64,000 nucleotides of DNA from Phyllostachys edulis (GCA_036346405.1 CM070546.1:94672955-94736954); one strand, 5' to 3'. Shown: positions 23,401-34,400, numbered from the stretch's first letter. Program-made: numbers and translations. Notes: generated by a model not told the origin, from the sequence alone.

Positions 23401-25388
23401 GTAAGTTAGACATTTTGATAAAAATTTGACAAGTTTTCGGGGTTAACGGTAGCTCCTTCTAACGGAGTTGACTGCAATGGCAAATAAGGGATGAAGTTGA
23501 GATCCAATGGTAATGAAGGGATGAGCATTTTTTCGATGGCATAAGAGGGATCGAGCCAACTTTCAATGGCAAATAAGGAATTTCCTCTTTTTTCTGAGGG
23601 AAACAACATAGTAAATTGACCAGAGGACCAAACAAAAACATCATGAGCTAAAACAATTTCACGTGCCAAACAATACTCTAAGGACTAAGGTAGGATCCAA
23701 CTAAGTATCACTTGAGTTTTGTAACCATAAACCAAAAATAAGCACGCACCTTGATTTGGTAGTCTGGGCATTGACTGACTGCTTGACGGAGGCATGGTGT
23801 TATACCTCTTGCAATCCAGCGGGCTGCCGCAACCATCCCACAGTGCGCATATCCTAACACTAACTTGCTGACACCACCTTCATCTAATAGTGAGTGGTGA
23901 AATGGTACTACAGCACCAGTAGCAGCAGTCAGAGTGTCTTTCATGCTATGAGTCCCTCGAATCAAAACAAGAAAGGATTTGGTGCACTCATCACGCAGAA
24001 TTGTAAGAGCAGGCTTCAAAATCTGTAAGAGTAGGACGGAAGACAGGAATTGAGAAAAATACCAGGCAGTTATAGTTCTATAACCACTAGAAACTAATCA
24101 TACCTTATTAAATGAAGAGAAAACAAAAAATGCTACCAATACTTACTCACCCCCGCCTTAGGTTCCTCAATGAGAACATCCTCTTGGGAAAATCCAGCCA
24201 AATCCAGGAACACTGGAAATGGTTTCTTAGAGAAAAGAAAGCACAAGTCGATCAAACGTCGCAGAACAATCAGCTCTTCCATGATTTCAGGTCCTTTCAG
24301 TTCAATGCAATTGCTTCCAGCATATACACTGGCGACATGTAAATTTCCCTGAAAAGTAACACCAAGATTACAATCAACGATTAGTTACACACCGAAGGCT
24401 TTTATGATCTACCAAGGTACTACTAAAGTTGCATTAAAGAATCAGTAGTTGCCACAGAATACACGAAAAAGAATAGTACATAAGCTCTGATTTCCTTTGT
24501 TGAGCTATGTGAATAGTAAATCAGCTCTGCATCCCTCAAATAAAAGGTTATATTCAGCTCTACATCCCTCAAATAAAAGGTTATATTCAGCTCTGCATCC
24601 CTCAAATAAAAGGTTATCTCACAGTCATAAGCCATAACCATCTCCTCTTCAGCAAACCATCCATATGAACACAAGTATAATTCTCCCAGCCGTGGACTCG
24701 CCACTCGCCAGAGACAAAGATTCACCAGCAAAACAAAAACCACTTCAACCTTAACATATCGATCACCTACTGCTGTACTGCATAACACTAGAACTAGCCC
24801 TCGTTCCTGCACAAAACCCACCAGCTCCAAACCTCCAAAGTTGCGATTTTTATTCGGTATGGAGACAAATCAGCACCGAATTCACCCAATTTTAAGCACG
24901 CGACTCTCTACTTCCGATCAATCTCTCAAAGCTTCTACCCCAAAACCTGCATACTAACAGCAACGCAGCACGCAGGTTCGGAGACGCAATTCGAACAAAA
25001 AGAACTCGCATTTCAGATCCAAAACACATTTATCTCGAAATGCATCCGAAACGAAGCCGCGGCATTTCTCTCGGATCCGAGCAGCAAACACAAACGAGGG
25101 CTCTCTCACCTGGCGGCGCATGAGGTACTTGATCCCGAAGGCGAGGTCTCCGATGGGCCACTTCCCGAGCGTCTCCGAGTAGGTGAATCGCAGCGTCTCC
25201 GCGAGCGTGCCCACCGCCTCGAACCACGTCGCCGGCGGCTGAGCCGGCCGCCGCACCGCGCGCCCCCTCCGTCGCTTCCCCCCTCCGCCTCCGCCACCGG
25301 CAGCGTCCTCATGGGCCAGCCGCCGGCTCAGCACGAAGTAGAGCACCATGGCCGCACCCACCGCAGTCGCCATCGTCGCCGTCCCCAT
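20416..25388 (-). CDS. Class-3 lipase, seven exons, complete
   Basis: Exons on the minus strand are 25110-25388, 24151-24348, 23750-24022, 22123-22225, 21932-22050, 21490-21666 and 20416-21162. All have GT-AG borders. They give 1,896 nt, or 631 residues plus stop, with no break. The protein is a fungal-type lipase (lipase_3 with N-terminal lipase3_N region), of the plant diacylglycerol-lipase-like group. It is expected to hydrolyse acylglycerols at a membrane. Residues 1-25 include a hydrophobic anchor (VGAAMVLYFVL). The nucleophile elbow GHSLGGG is at the start of exon 4. NGADLVPT in exon 5 carries a likely catalytic Asp. Exon 7 encodes a long acidic Glu-rich tail ending CTDATVE. The ATG at 25386-25388 is the first in frame and begins a GC-rich exon typical of grasses. 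Intron 3 holds a Mutator-type element, and intron 1 holds a 33-bp tandem repeat. Confidence 0.95.
21855..21908. repeat. Short tandem repeat in lipase intron 5
   Basis: About two and a half copies of a 22-bp unit made of AGGGGATAAA and TAGGGATAAAT blocks lie just beyond the exon at 21932. Confidence 0.8.
22544..23587. mobile_element. Non-autonomous Mutator-type element (Pack-MULE-like)
   Basis: The 1,044-bp element lies in lipase intron 3. It has terminal inverted repeats of about 115 bp: GAGGAAATTCCTTATTTG at 22544 is matched in reverse complement at 23587. It is flanked by 9-bp repeats TTTTTTCTT (22535-22543) and TTTTTTCTG (23588-23596), which differ at one base. Long TIRs plus a 9-bp duplication are diagnostic of Mutator-like elements. 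The interior is GC-rich (22690-23400), unlike the AT-rich intron, and holds a minisatellite. No transposase is present. A GC-rich cargo suggests a captured gene fragment (Pack-MULE), but the source is not recognisable. Confidence 0.85.
23040..23330. repeat. GC-rich minisatellite in the Mutator-type element
   Basis: Degenerate repeats of GGAGGCCGGCAGTGGGAGG and GGGATGCGGCGGCAC-like blocks recur four to five times. Open frames across both strands here are repeat by-products. Confidence 0.7.
24521..24619. repeat. Three exact-period 33-bp tandem repeats
   Basis: The unit beginning TCAGCTCTGCATCCCTC starts at 24521, 24554 and 24587, giving three copies of 33 bp with only one or two differences. 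It lies in lipase intron 1. Because 33 is a multiple of three, it leaves the minus-strand frame open, which creates a repetitive but meaningless ORF. Confidence 0.9.
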
Positions 25389-25581
25389 GGATACTCACCC
25401 CTCACCCCTGAATCTCGACGCCGCGAGGGGCTCCCTATGACTCCAAGTTTTTCCTAGGGGCTAAAGTGCAAATATTCCCCTTGGGTTTCTTCCCCGCCGC
25501 GCGGGCGTAGGCATTGGGGCAATAATGGGCTGCTTTGGTTTGGTTTGGTTTGCTTCGCCGCGTCTGCTGGATAACAATTAA
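25389..25581 (-). promoter_or_regulatory. Lipase 5' leader and core promoter region
   Basis: These 193 bp separate the lipase ATG from the MITE. The sequence is GC-rich near the gene. I see no clear TATA box on the minus strand. Transcription presumably starts here or within the MITE. Confidence 0.4.
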
Positions 25582-25863
25582 GGTCGTGTATAATGTGTTT
25601 ACATCAGGTCTTTATAGTTTCTGTTACGTAAAATTTAAGTTAATATGAATAAAAAGAATAAAGAGAGAGAGAAATATGTTATCTATAATCTTGTAGCCGA
25701 CTGTAAGTTCGAACCAAAAAAGTATTAAAAGATTGTATGTTGTCTACAATTTTGTAGCCGACTGTATCATCACAACCCATTGTATGAACTGTTTTTAATG
25801 TTGTCTATAGATGATATAAAAAGTTACTATAGACAGTAGCTGTCTGTACCATTGTACATGCCC
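25582..25863. mobile_element. Tourist-like MITE (PIF/Harbinger type)
   Basis: The 282-bp AT-rich element has 14-bp imperfect terminal inverted repeats: GGTCGTGTATAATG at 25582 and, in reverse complement, GGGCATGTACAATG ending at 25863 (11 of 14 match). A TAA duplication flanks it at 25579-25581 and 25864-25866. TAA duplications and GG-initial ends are characteristic of Tourist MITEs. Inside, a block ending TTGTAGCCGACTGTA occurs twice (ending near 25711 and 25768). It lies 194 bp upstream of the lipase ATG. Confidence 0.7.
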
Positions 25864-25866
25864 TAA

Positions 25867-26635
25867 CAATCACGAGGAGAAGAGTGTTTCGCTTTACTAT
25901 CAATTATTTAAGGCTAATGAAGCGGTTAATATTAATTAGTTGTCCTAATCACAGTGGCTTGGATACAGCTCCACAAAGAGCTAACGTCTACGCTAAAACC
26001 GGACATGCCGTTTCTTAGACGAATAATTTTTCCAAGTTTTGCTTGCGACAGAACCCACTGGCTAGTACCCATCATTAATCTACGAGACATTTCTTCTACA
26101 GTGGAATGTATGATTGATTTGCCTTTAATACGCTTGGCTTCTGCTAGTTGCTTCCGATAGAACCCATTAGCTTGTACAATCATTAATCTACGAAATATTT
26201 CTTGCGTTGTCCAAAATATATAATTGCTTTACCCAACCTGTCGGAGTTCAATCATATTAAGGTTTACGACTCACATGTCGCGAGTTCAACCCATTAGGCG
26301 AGGATAATTGCTAGTATAGTCGTATTAAGGTTTACAACTCATATGTCACGGATTCAAATTCTGAACAATTAATGTAGAAAATCTATACGAATAACCCACC
26401 ATATCTGTGGTTGGTGGGAATCGAGCTTCAATCATTAGTCAGAGAGACAATATGTCACACCGCTAGACTATACTAGGGTCGGCAATAACACACTTTACTC
26501 GTAAGACTACATATCTCACGGTGGATGAAACGGATTGAGTTTGAGTTGGTGTAACTACACTCCAACTAACTTGTTTATATTCTGACTTGTCGTGCTACAT
26601 TATGGATAAGATTATTACATACAAAATATATCTTA
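25867..26635. other. AT-rich spacer with one tandem duplication
   Basis: A 110-bp-period duplication is visible: CAGAACCCACTGG near 26049 and ATAGAACCCATTAG near 26158, each followed by CATTAATCTACGA. The remainder is AT-rich spacer with no ORF or transposon end that I can support. Confidence 0.5.
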
Positions 26636-26902
26636 TCTTGACTAATAAAAGAAGGAGTTTACTCCTGTGTAATGGGACAATGTCATTTCTCCTGTACGTG
26701 CGGTTGGCATCTCCCACCCTTTACAAATTCCTCATCAAGGCGCACCAACATATGGACCCAATCTAACAGGGATAAGGTCTCGCCCCGCCACCCCCCATGA
26801 CTCGCGAATATATCTATGACCCCCACTTCTTCCGCAATCACTCAAATCGTCGCCGCCCCCACTTCTTCTTCACATGCACACACAACGAAATTCGTTGCCG
26901 TC

Positions 26903-28550
26903 TATAGGATCAAAGATAACCGACTAGAGGGGGGGTGAATAGGAGATTTTAAAAACTTATCGACTAAATAACAATATTAAACAAGATTGTCTTAACAAAG
27001 CTTCCTAGAACAAATGTAGAGAAGAAACTATTAAGCTATTTAAGACAATTATGAACTATGTCAAAACTAGATACAATTTTAGCCAAGCAATTCTACAAAA
27101 GTAAATTGCTATAAATGTAAATGCGGAAATAGTAAAGACAAGAATAAACCACAATAGAGACATTGAAGTTTTTCTCGTGGTATCGAAGAATTGTCGGTCT
27201 TCACTAGTCCATGTTGAGGAAACTTGAACAATTCAAGCCGGCTCCACGAATTAAGCCTCAACCCTTGATCACCAGAGTTGATTTTCCCCCGCTTTGGAGT
27301 TGGTGAGTACAACACTAATCACAATCTTACCGAGACTCTTCACAATCTCCTTTAAGAGCTCACCGCGCAATTTCTTCCTCCAAACCGTCTAGGTGCCAGC
27401 AAGCACCAAGAGTAATAGATCACAAGTTTTGCTTGAGGAACTACAAGTGCCTAAATAATCAACTAATGAATCAATGCACTTCAATACTCCCAACTACCTC
27501 AAGAATGAGAAATCAATGTAAATGAGTGGTTGAAGAGTGTATATAAGCTCAAGAGAGTTCAATGCAAGAGTATAATGCTCAATAGTCTCAAGAGTTACTA
27601 TTAGAAGGCAAGTAGGAGGTATTTATAACCCTCACTAACAAATCTAGCCGTTACAACCACTTTCCTGAAAAAAAAAATCAGGATTTACGGTAGTACCACC
27701 GTTAAATACCTAGTACTACCGATTTTTGCTCAACGGTTGGAATAGTGACATTTAATGCTTTGAACTAGTCGTTACGGAAAAGGTTGCAGTACTACCGCTA
27801 ACTAAAAATCGGTACTACCGCTCGGCTAGAACGGAACTACCGTTTTCCAGAGCTCAAGAAATCTCAGAAATACACCTTCTCTAGAAAAAAATGTACCGCC
27901 ATTAAAATATCGGTACTACCGCACTCCGGTAGTACCGCTCAACTCATGCGGACATTCCTATTCTCAAGGGAGATCAAAACTCTCAAAAACACACTCTTTG
28001 TTATTTCCGTACCGCCATGTAAATATCGATATTACTGATCTACGGTAGTACCACAGTTAAAATGCGGTCATTCTAGTTTTTAGAGAGAATCAAATACACT
28101 TAAAATATGCTCTCTGAAAAATACATACCGCCATATAAGTATCGATGCTACCGATCTGTTGTAGTACCGCTTCTCACTTGCGGTCATACCGATTTACAAA
28201 AATATTTTTCCAGAAGCTCAAATCAATACAATGCATCAACCCTAGTTGATCATTATGGCACAAAAATAGTCTCTCAAGCTACTAGCCATAATCCCTCTTT
28301 ATAGTACGACGTTTATCCCATAAACCTAGTTTTTTCTCCATACACCGAGACAGGTGAAAACTACCAAAGGGTCCTTAGGTTTATACAATACCTTTTTCTT
28401 GATTCATGTTGATCTTTCATCTTATTCGCATTGCCATTAGCCTTGTCATCAATAAATCATTGGGACTTAACCTGTAACACATCTTAGTACACATGTTAGT
28501 CCCTTAACAATATTGAGATTAATTACCAAAAACAAAACTGAGGGCCTGGA
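26903..28550 (-). mobile_element. Copia-type LTR (SIRE/Maximus-like), solo or truncated
   Basis: Its left part (CGACTAGAGGGGGGGTGAATAGG region, 26930-26952) matches the left end of the LTRs at 38091, 44737 and 47458, so it is a relative in the same orientation. It begins TATAGGATC where those begin TGTAGGACC. The right side ends with a block typical of grass Maximus/Opie LTRs, but the exact end and a target duplication were not found. No internal domain follows. It contains the palindromic GGTAGTACCG repeats listed separately. Confidence 0.6.
27680..28190. repeat. Interspersed CGGTACTACCG palindromic repeats
   Basis: About ten variants of CGGTACTACCG, GGTAGTACCG and TACTACCG recur in both orientations within this LTR. 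Each is close to self-complementary. This motif family is known from grass copia LTRs; a function is not established. Confidence 0.8.
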
Positions 28551-29300
28551 TACTTTTGTTGTCCCACTCCTTTCTGTCTCACGCCGTGACTCACTACCTA
28601 CGCCTGTCCGGCATTCGTTTCATGCCTCAAATATCCCAACTCCCTCCGACACTTAGTCCGCTTGTTGCAATGGCGGCGTGCACGAAGATGAGGGGATCCG
28701 ACAGTGTAGGAGGCAGTGACGTGGGGAGGTAGTGCCAGCGACGGGAGGAGGTAGCGAGGATGGGAGGTGGCATTGGGGACGAGAGAAGGCACTAGGAGGA
28801 GAGGGGGGAAAGGAGGAGGTGGTACCTTGGAGGAGAAGCGGTGGCATCAAGGAAGGAAGGGGAGGCAGCGATGGCGAACGAGGAAGAGACAGAGATAGAG
28901 ACGAAGGCGTCATTCCCTTGTCGCGCCACCATCTCGAGTTCATCGCACTGTGTCCTCTTCATCTTAATTCTCCCCTACGCTGCCTCCGCCTCCTGTTCCA
29001 CACCAGCCGAGCAAGCATCACCACCTCCTCCTCACTTACCACTGCGCCGCCACCGCCACCTCGTCCCCTGGCCTCCCACCTCCTTGCCGCAATGTGCCTG
29101 GCGAGGGTTGCAGAGGCCAATGGCCGTGAGAATCAAGTCGTAGCTTGGGTTCATGGTGGAAGAAGATGACCATTGACGCGTAGCCATCTTCCTTGTCAGT
29201 CGACAATGGTTGAAAATGGGCAGCACATAGGGGAGAGAAGTCGGCATCAACTTCAACTTTCAAAGGTAAACAATCTATGAGATCAAAAAATTTAATTTTT
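28551..29300. other. GC-rich Helitron cargo, unrecognised
   Basis: This GC-rich stretch has several open frames on both strands (28732-29169 plus, 28653-28943 minus, 29032-29256 minus). None resembles a known protein. Helitrons capture host exons, so it may be a gene fragment; I cannot identify it. Confidence 0.35.
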
Positions 29301-29959
29301 GGGTAATAGTAGTAGTAGGTGATGCAACAGGCGGAGTTGATGTTTCTGGTTATATGTGTGTGAAAGTAAATTGCTATTTATTATGCAATTTAGGATCCGT
29401 GTGCTGATATGTATCACTCTTTTTGGGGTTTCGTTGCAACGTACGAACACCCTATTAGTTACGACCTATTAGTTACGACTGAAATTTGAGTTTTTAAACC
29501 CAATATATATCTAAAGTAACCTATCAAGAATTCATGTGGGAATTTAAATTGCATGCAAACAGGTGCATGAGTATTTTAGTTGGCAGCTAGCATCGAAGCT
29601 GACTAGCATCAAAGGTGCGCTCTGATTCATATTCTTGAGGCCAAATCAAGCTTTCATTCCTGTCAGTTCTCAACTCAATTTCAAATGGCCCACGGTCACA
29701 CACACACAAAAAAAACCTTTATATAACTTCTCGAAAACATTAATACGGAAATGAACAATATTTATTAAATAAAACTTAGGAACGACTAATTTACGGTTAC
29801 CCTTACGGGTCACTTCTCACGGACACCTCCTTCGAGCGACACGTGGTAGACATGAGCGTCGTGCTAACACATGCAACATGTCCGGTTGATCTCCTCGGCT
29901 ATTGGCTCGGGCTCGTGTGGGCATGAAACTACATTGCCCCGCGCCCAATTGGATTGGGA

Positions 29960-30220
29960 AAAAAATCAAACCGGAAACTTTCAAATCAGATTACAAAAAA
30001 TTCAAACTGAGAACTTTCAAATCACATTGAAAAACTTCAAACGAGAAACTTTCAAATGGATTGCAAGAAAATTTCAACTCAAGAACTTTCAAATCAGATG
30101 GCAAAAACTTCAAACCGAAAACCTTAAATTGGATTGGAAAATAAATGAAACTGAGAACTTCGAAATCAGATTGCAAAAAAATGAGAACTTTCAAATCAAA
30201 ATGCAAAAAATTCAAACGAC
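29960..30220 (+). repeat. Minisatellite, about 34-bp unit
   Basis: About seven imperfect copies of GAGAACTTTCAAATCAGATT with spacers of AAAAAACTTCAAACC are present. An ORF at 29871-30251 reads through as repeated TENFQIRLQK-like units. Because the unit length varies and no homologue is recognised, I treat it as non-coding. Confidence 0.75.
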
Positions 30221-30308
30221 GGTGTGGTGGTACGATCGAGGACAGAGGTGAGGTCTGCCTTGCGGAGCAGATGGCAGCACAGAGCTCATGAATGGCACAT
30301 GGTGCTAG

Positions 30309-30309
<1 letters not shown>

Positions 30310-30343
<34 letters not shown>

Positions 30344-30460
30344 GAGATGACAGGATGACGAGACAGTGCTCGTGGACAACACCCAGTGCTTTGGGGGAGA
30401 GAGAGGAAGAGGCACAACCAATGACGCAGAGAGAGAGAGAGAGAGTAGACCAAAGAGATA
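30310..30460. repeat. GA microsatellites
   Basis: Pure (GA)n runs of about 28 bp near 30312 and of about 18 bp near 30429 flank mixed purine-rich sequence. Confidence 0.85.
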
Positions 30461-31031
30461 AAGGAGATGGGAGACAGCACAGCAGTGAATGGATATGGAG
30501 ATGGGAGGCAGCTAGATGTGCTGTCACATGTCGAATCGTCGGTAGTGTTCTAGCCTTTTCGATAAAACTTTTATTTCAATAATAACTCTTGCCATAACTT
30601 ATTTTCAAAAATGAACTTAGCTCGCTACATTGGTTTGGCAATTGAACATTGCCGTTCCACACGTAAGTTCAATCTTGTAGGTTTGTTTCTAATATATTGT
30701 TAAAATGATCAATAATACAAAATAGAAATTAATGGCAAAAAATGAATCTTCGAGGCCATAAAAGGTTTTTAACGATCTCGAGCTTCTTGAAGCTAAGCTT
30801 GACTAGCTGGTAAGTTAGAGTAAAGAAAAATCAATCTGATCTTGAACCGAGCTTAATACACCAAACAAGGAAAAAAATCTATTTTCCAGAAAATAATGCT
30901 CTCAAGAAGTTAAACTAGTCGCACGTGGAACTCAGTGTTCTAAAGGAACATTTATATGTACTATTTAACTGTCGTTGCGATGAAAACCAAAACTTTGTAC
31001 GGAGTATTATTTGTTTGCGTGCATTAAAACT
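30461..31031. other. AT-rich spacer
   Basis: I see no ORF, repeat or RNA gene here that can be supported. It directly precedes the MULE target duplication. Confidence 0.5.
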
Positions 31032-31040
31032 GAAAGTGTA
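31032..31040. repeat. 9-bp target-site duplication (left) of MULE A
   Basis: GAAAGTGTA here is identical to 49661-49669. A perfect 9-bp duplication is the hallmark of Mutator-like transposition. Confidence 0.92.
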
Positions 31041-31320
31041 GAATTTTTTTATTTAATCTTTTTTAAAAATTATTCTTAATTTAATCTCTCGCGAACTTTA
31101 TTTCCAATTCTGACCCCTTTAGCTACGCCACCACCCGTAGCGTGGCCAAACCGTTGTGTCATGTCACATACCGTGGCGTGGCCAAAACTACCACGCAAGC
31201 CCTCGGCCACGCGTCGTGCCAGCGTGGAGGGCTTGCGTGGCATCTGTCACGTCGGAACTATTGGTGTGACAAAGTTGTATTGTCACGCCAACGAGAGTGG
31301 CATGACAGTGACTATTTAGG
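31041..31320 (+). repeat. Left terminal inverted repeat of MULE A
   Basis: It matches the reverse complement of 49380-49660 along its length with scattered differences. The inner part is dense in GTGGCATGACA and GTGTGACA-type motifs, which look like transposase-binding repeats, though that is inference. Confidence 0.9.
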
Positions 31321-31632
31321 TGCCGTCGCCCGTCCAGTTCTTCAGTTTATCTCTAGCTCGTTTCTTCGTCTCGACTTCTTCCCTCCCCAAATTTGTCCTC
31401 GCCGCGCCGACCTCGCCTCTCACCGGCCCCCTATGCCGGCCTCATCCCTGCGCCAACGTCCTCCCCCTCGTCGGCCTCTCCCCTGCGTCGTCCTCTCCCG
31501 CGCGCCTGGCCTCTCCCCCAAGCCGTCCCCTTCCGCGCTGGCATCCTCCCCCTCGTGCGCTCCTCTCCCCACACCGGCCTCACCCCCATGCCGGCGTCCT
31601 GTTCGCCGACCCCTGCTCCCTGCACTTGGAAG
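31320..31632 (+). other. GC-rich probable 5' leader exon of MULE A
   Basis: A CT-rich, GC-rich block ends CACTTGGAAG, followed by GTAAAATT, a plausible donor. The matching acceptor (TTTTGTTAG) is at 33089-33097, just before the transposase ATG at 33104. Open frames exist across the block, but no family is recognised, so I read it as an untranslated leader. The spliced structure is inference. Confidence 0.4.
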
Positions 31633-33097
31633 GTAAAATTTTATGTGCTATTTTGTTTGCACTCTGGAGGTAGGAATGGTCTGTGAAGTCTGATAATATG
31701 ATATCAGCACGCTCGGCTAAATAGAAGTAGAAATAGCTTATGTTCATATATGTGTGTGTGTGTATATCCTAACGAAAGAGGTAGATGATTGATGAATCAG
31801 AACACCGTTGGCCAACAAGTGCATATCATTGGACAGTGGAAGAAGTGTGCATCATTACCAAATCTGTAATTAAGGCATGATAAAGGTGGAGAGTATTTAG
31901 CTACACAATGCAGCTAACCTCAATGGATGATCTGGAGGTTAATTCTTAGTAGTAAAGATAATTTTACTAGTAGGAGATCTCTAGGAGACACTAATACTGT
32001 AATTTATTATTTTTCTCCTATCCCTTCCTCCTTTTTTTTTTGAGAGGATCCTAGCCCCACGCCCACCCCTATATATAGGTTTGATCCACATGATCTTATG
32101 GGACAAACGGTTATGTACAATTCATAACTCCGTTCGATCAATAACTTCATCCTATGTAAAATGGTCATGTAGGGCGACGACTTCAGGTCAGACCGATCCA
32201 CCCTAAGCCCACCCCTAGTTAGATGCACCTATCCAAAATGGTTATTGGGACATAGATACCCTGTGGCCTGGTTATTGGGTGGCATTTAACATTTGTGATG
32301 TCCTGGCAGCTAGGTGGCATGTAGAATCATAATGAGTTTTGACATTACATCTAGAAACCCGAAGCATGATGTTCCGATTAGAAACAATTGAGATCTGTAA
32401 AATCAGAATGGCCCGTCCGCGTTCTAAAGGTAATCAAGTGTAATTAAAGAAATCAATATAGGCTGAAGGCGAAAAAATACGACTCATCTCCTTTCTGCAT
32501 ATCAGATTTTCTGAACGAGTAGTTCGTGGCACTCCGAGCGTGTAGCTTTGGTGTACTCAGGAGCGAAGTCCTGGGCGTACTCAGGAATGGGCCCTGAGCG
32601 GTCCAAAACACGTGGTTTGGGCGGTCTCGAGAACGGGATCTCAAGCATGACTGAGCACGAGAGACTCAAATAGTGTAGGATTTGGATCTTTTTGCATCTC
32701 ATTATTTCTTAGTGTCATTCGTCAACTATGTATGGCCTAACACACTTCAATAAAGGGTTAGTCTCTGCTAGAGAAATATGAGAGTTACAGATCACAATTG
32801 CCCCTATTCAAAATTGACAACGGAGTATCTCTTTCTCAATCATTGTTAAACAACCCGAAAACTTCATTTAACAAGACGAATTGTTTCATGTTGACTGTAA
32901 ACCATCATGCTCATTACTGTAACTACAATATAGTATTGTCATAGTACAAAACTACAATAAAGTTGTAATTAACCACATGTTTGTATCTTCAAACTGCTAG
33001 CATGTGTCAACTGAAACACAACTTTTGTTATGTACAATGTTGATTGTGATATTTCGTACATATGGCATGTGGTACTGACTTTGCAATATTTTGTTAG
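31633..33097 (+). other. Probable leader intron / spacer of MULE A
   Basis: This AT-rich sequence has no supported gene. It contains a short TG microsatellite near 31753 and a few small open frames that look random. Confidence 0.4.
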
Positions 33098-33103
33098 ATG
33101 TAG

Positions 33104-34400
33104 ATGGATAAAGCTGTACGTGTATTTGCTGGTAGGCCGATTAGCCAAACGGGTAGTGATGTCGAATTTGGTGGAATGGAAGTGACCGTTCTTTTGTTTC
33201 ACGAATCACCAGACTTTCGAACTCTTCTGACTAGGATTAAGTCGACCTTTGGATGGGATGAGCCCGGGGTCATTGTCAGACTGCAGGGGAGATATGATGC
33301 TGGTGTGGGTTGTAAGGTGCACCTCTGTTTGGTGCCAATCTTATCTGACGATGATTGGGATGCGTATAAGGATCTTGTGCTCGCATCTCAAGTCCGGTTG
33401 TTGGAAGTGGCGGTGGAGAGAAGAATCGTTGTAGAGGATTTGCCAAACAATTTGGATGTGATGGATGGCAACATGATAGAACTATAATCCGCTCTTCATC
33501 TTTCGCAAGGCCCCCCAATGGAGGAGCCACCTTCCGAAGAGTTCGTTGCCGTCAGTGTTAACAATGATGCCCCTTGTTGGTGGATCTGTCACACATGCAT
33601 GTTCTTTCCCCGCAACATGTTAGTGACCCCGTGACTGATTTCAATGGCGCTGTAATGAATAACGAGCTTGAGGAGGAGGTGTTCCGAGATAGAACAACCC
33701 GTGAATTAGAGTCCGACGAAGGATGGAGCTCGACCGAAAATGAGGTTCCCGCACCACTTTTCTCCTCTAAGGAAGGGCGGGTTCTTCGCAGTGTTTTGGG
33801 TGAGGTTCCGTCGGTGCACGCATTCGATGATGTCAGAATGGTTGATAAAGCAGTTTGTGCTAATGGGTTGAAGAGCAGGAATGACATTGTGAACCAGGAT
33901 AATGACCTAATACGTAAGAACATGTTGTTTCCAAGCATGGATGATACGAAGGTTTGGTTGCAAGAATACTCAGGGCAGCACCATCGTCCGTTCGTAGTGA
34001 CACACTCCGATGTGAACAAGATGTACACCGCGAGGTGCAAAAAGGGGTGCGGATGGAAGGTATGTGGGGCTCAAAACTAGGGACAATCAATGGAAAATAG
34101 CGAACGTGAAGCAGCCTCACTCTTATGGGACTGTTCGAGTGTCGGGGGCGCACCTTCAGGTGACCGCTAATTTCATTGCAAAACGCATTACCGGGGTTGT
34201 GGCTATTGATCCTGATGTGACCGTCGCCACCCTCATCGAGGTTATATTTGGGTTCATTAAGTACCGCGTGAAGTATGAGAAAGCATGGAGAGCTAAGCAG
34301 AGAGCGATGCAGTTACTGTGGGGTGACTAGAAAGAGGCTTGCGGGTTGCTTCCTCAAAATCTAACTGCTATGCAAGCCAAGAATCTGGCCAAGAATCCTG
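33104..34400 (+). pseudogene. MULE transposase (mudrA-like), N-terminal half, broken
   Basis: Consecutive frames 33104-33487, 33488-33570, 33574-34080 and 34064-34400 form the first half of a mudrA-type transposase, which would cut and insert the element. The N-terminal domain shows VRLQGRYDAGVG and W-x2-Y spacing. The FLYWCH/MuDR-type zinc region reads RKNMLFPSMDDTKVWLQ then YTARCKKGCGWKV. It ends with YEKAWRAKQRAMQLLWGD and LLPQNLTAMQAKNPG-like sequence, which normally lies before the DDE catalytic domain. Breaks are an in-frame TAA at 33485, a shift near 33570, a shift near 34065 and a TAG after LLWGD at 34328. Homology stops near 34400 where subterminal-type repeats begin, so the DDE and SWIM parts are deleted. 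Confidence 0.85.

Larger units (their letters stand above)
26636..29459 (+). mobile_element. Probable non-autonomous Helitron, split by LTR
   Basis: The left end TCTTGACTAATAAAAG follows an A. The right end has a short palindrome CGTTGCAACG (29432-29441) about ten bases before CTATTAGT, followed by T. Helitrons insert between A and T, begin TC and end CTRR after a hairpin. Grass Helitrons often end with a CGTTGCAACG hairpin. The terminal motif TTAGT departs from CTAGT by one transition. No Rep/helicase is present. A copia-type LTR (26903-28550) splits it, so the original unit was about 1.2 kb. Without an empty-site comparison this stays probable, and the left end could be five bases earlier. 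Confidence 0.55.

Noticed and set aside
26903..28570. Duplication CCGTC flanking the LTR in the Helitron
   Set aside because: The nearest match on the right is CCGTG after a different ending, which is not convincing.
31142..31636. A 164-codon plus-strand frame across the MULE A inverted repeat
   Set aside because: It spans the terminal repeat and a GC-rich block, has no recognisable domain and competes with frames in other phases. It is best read as leader.
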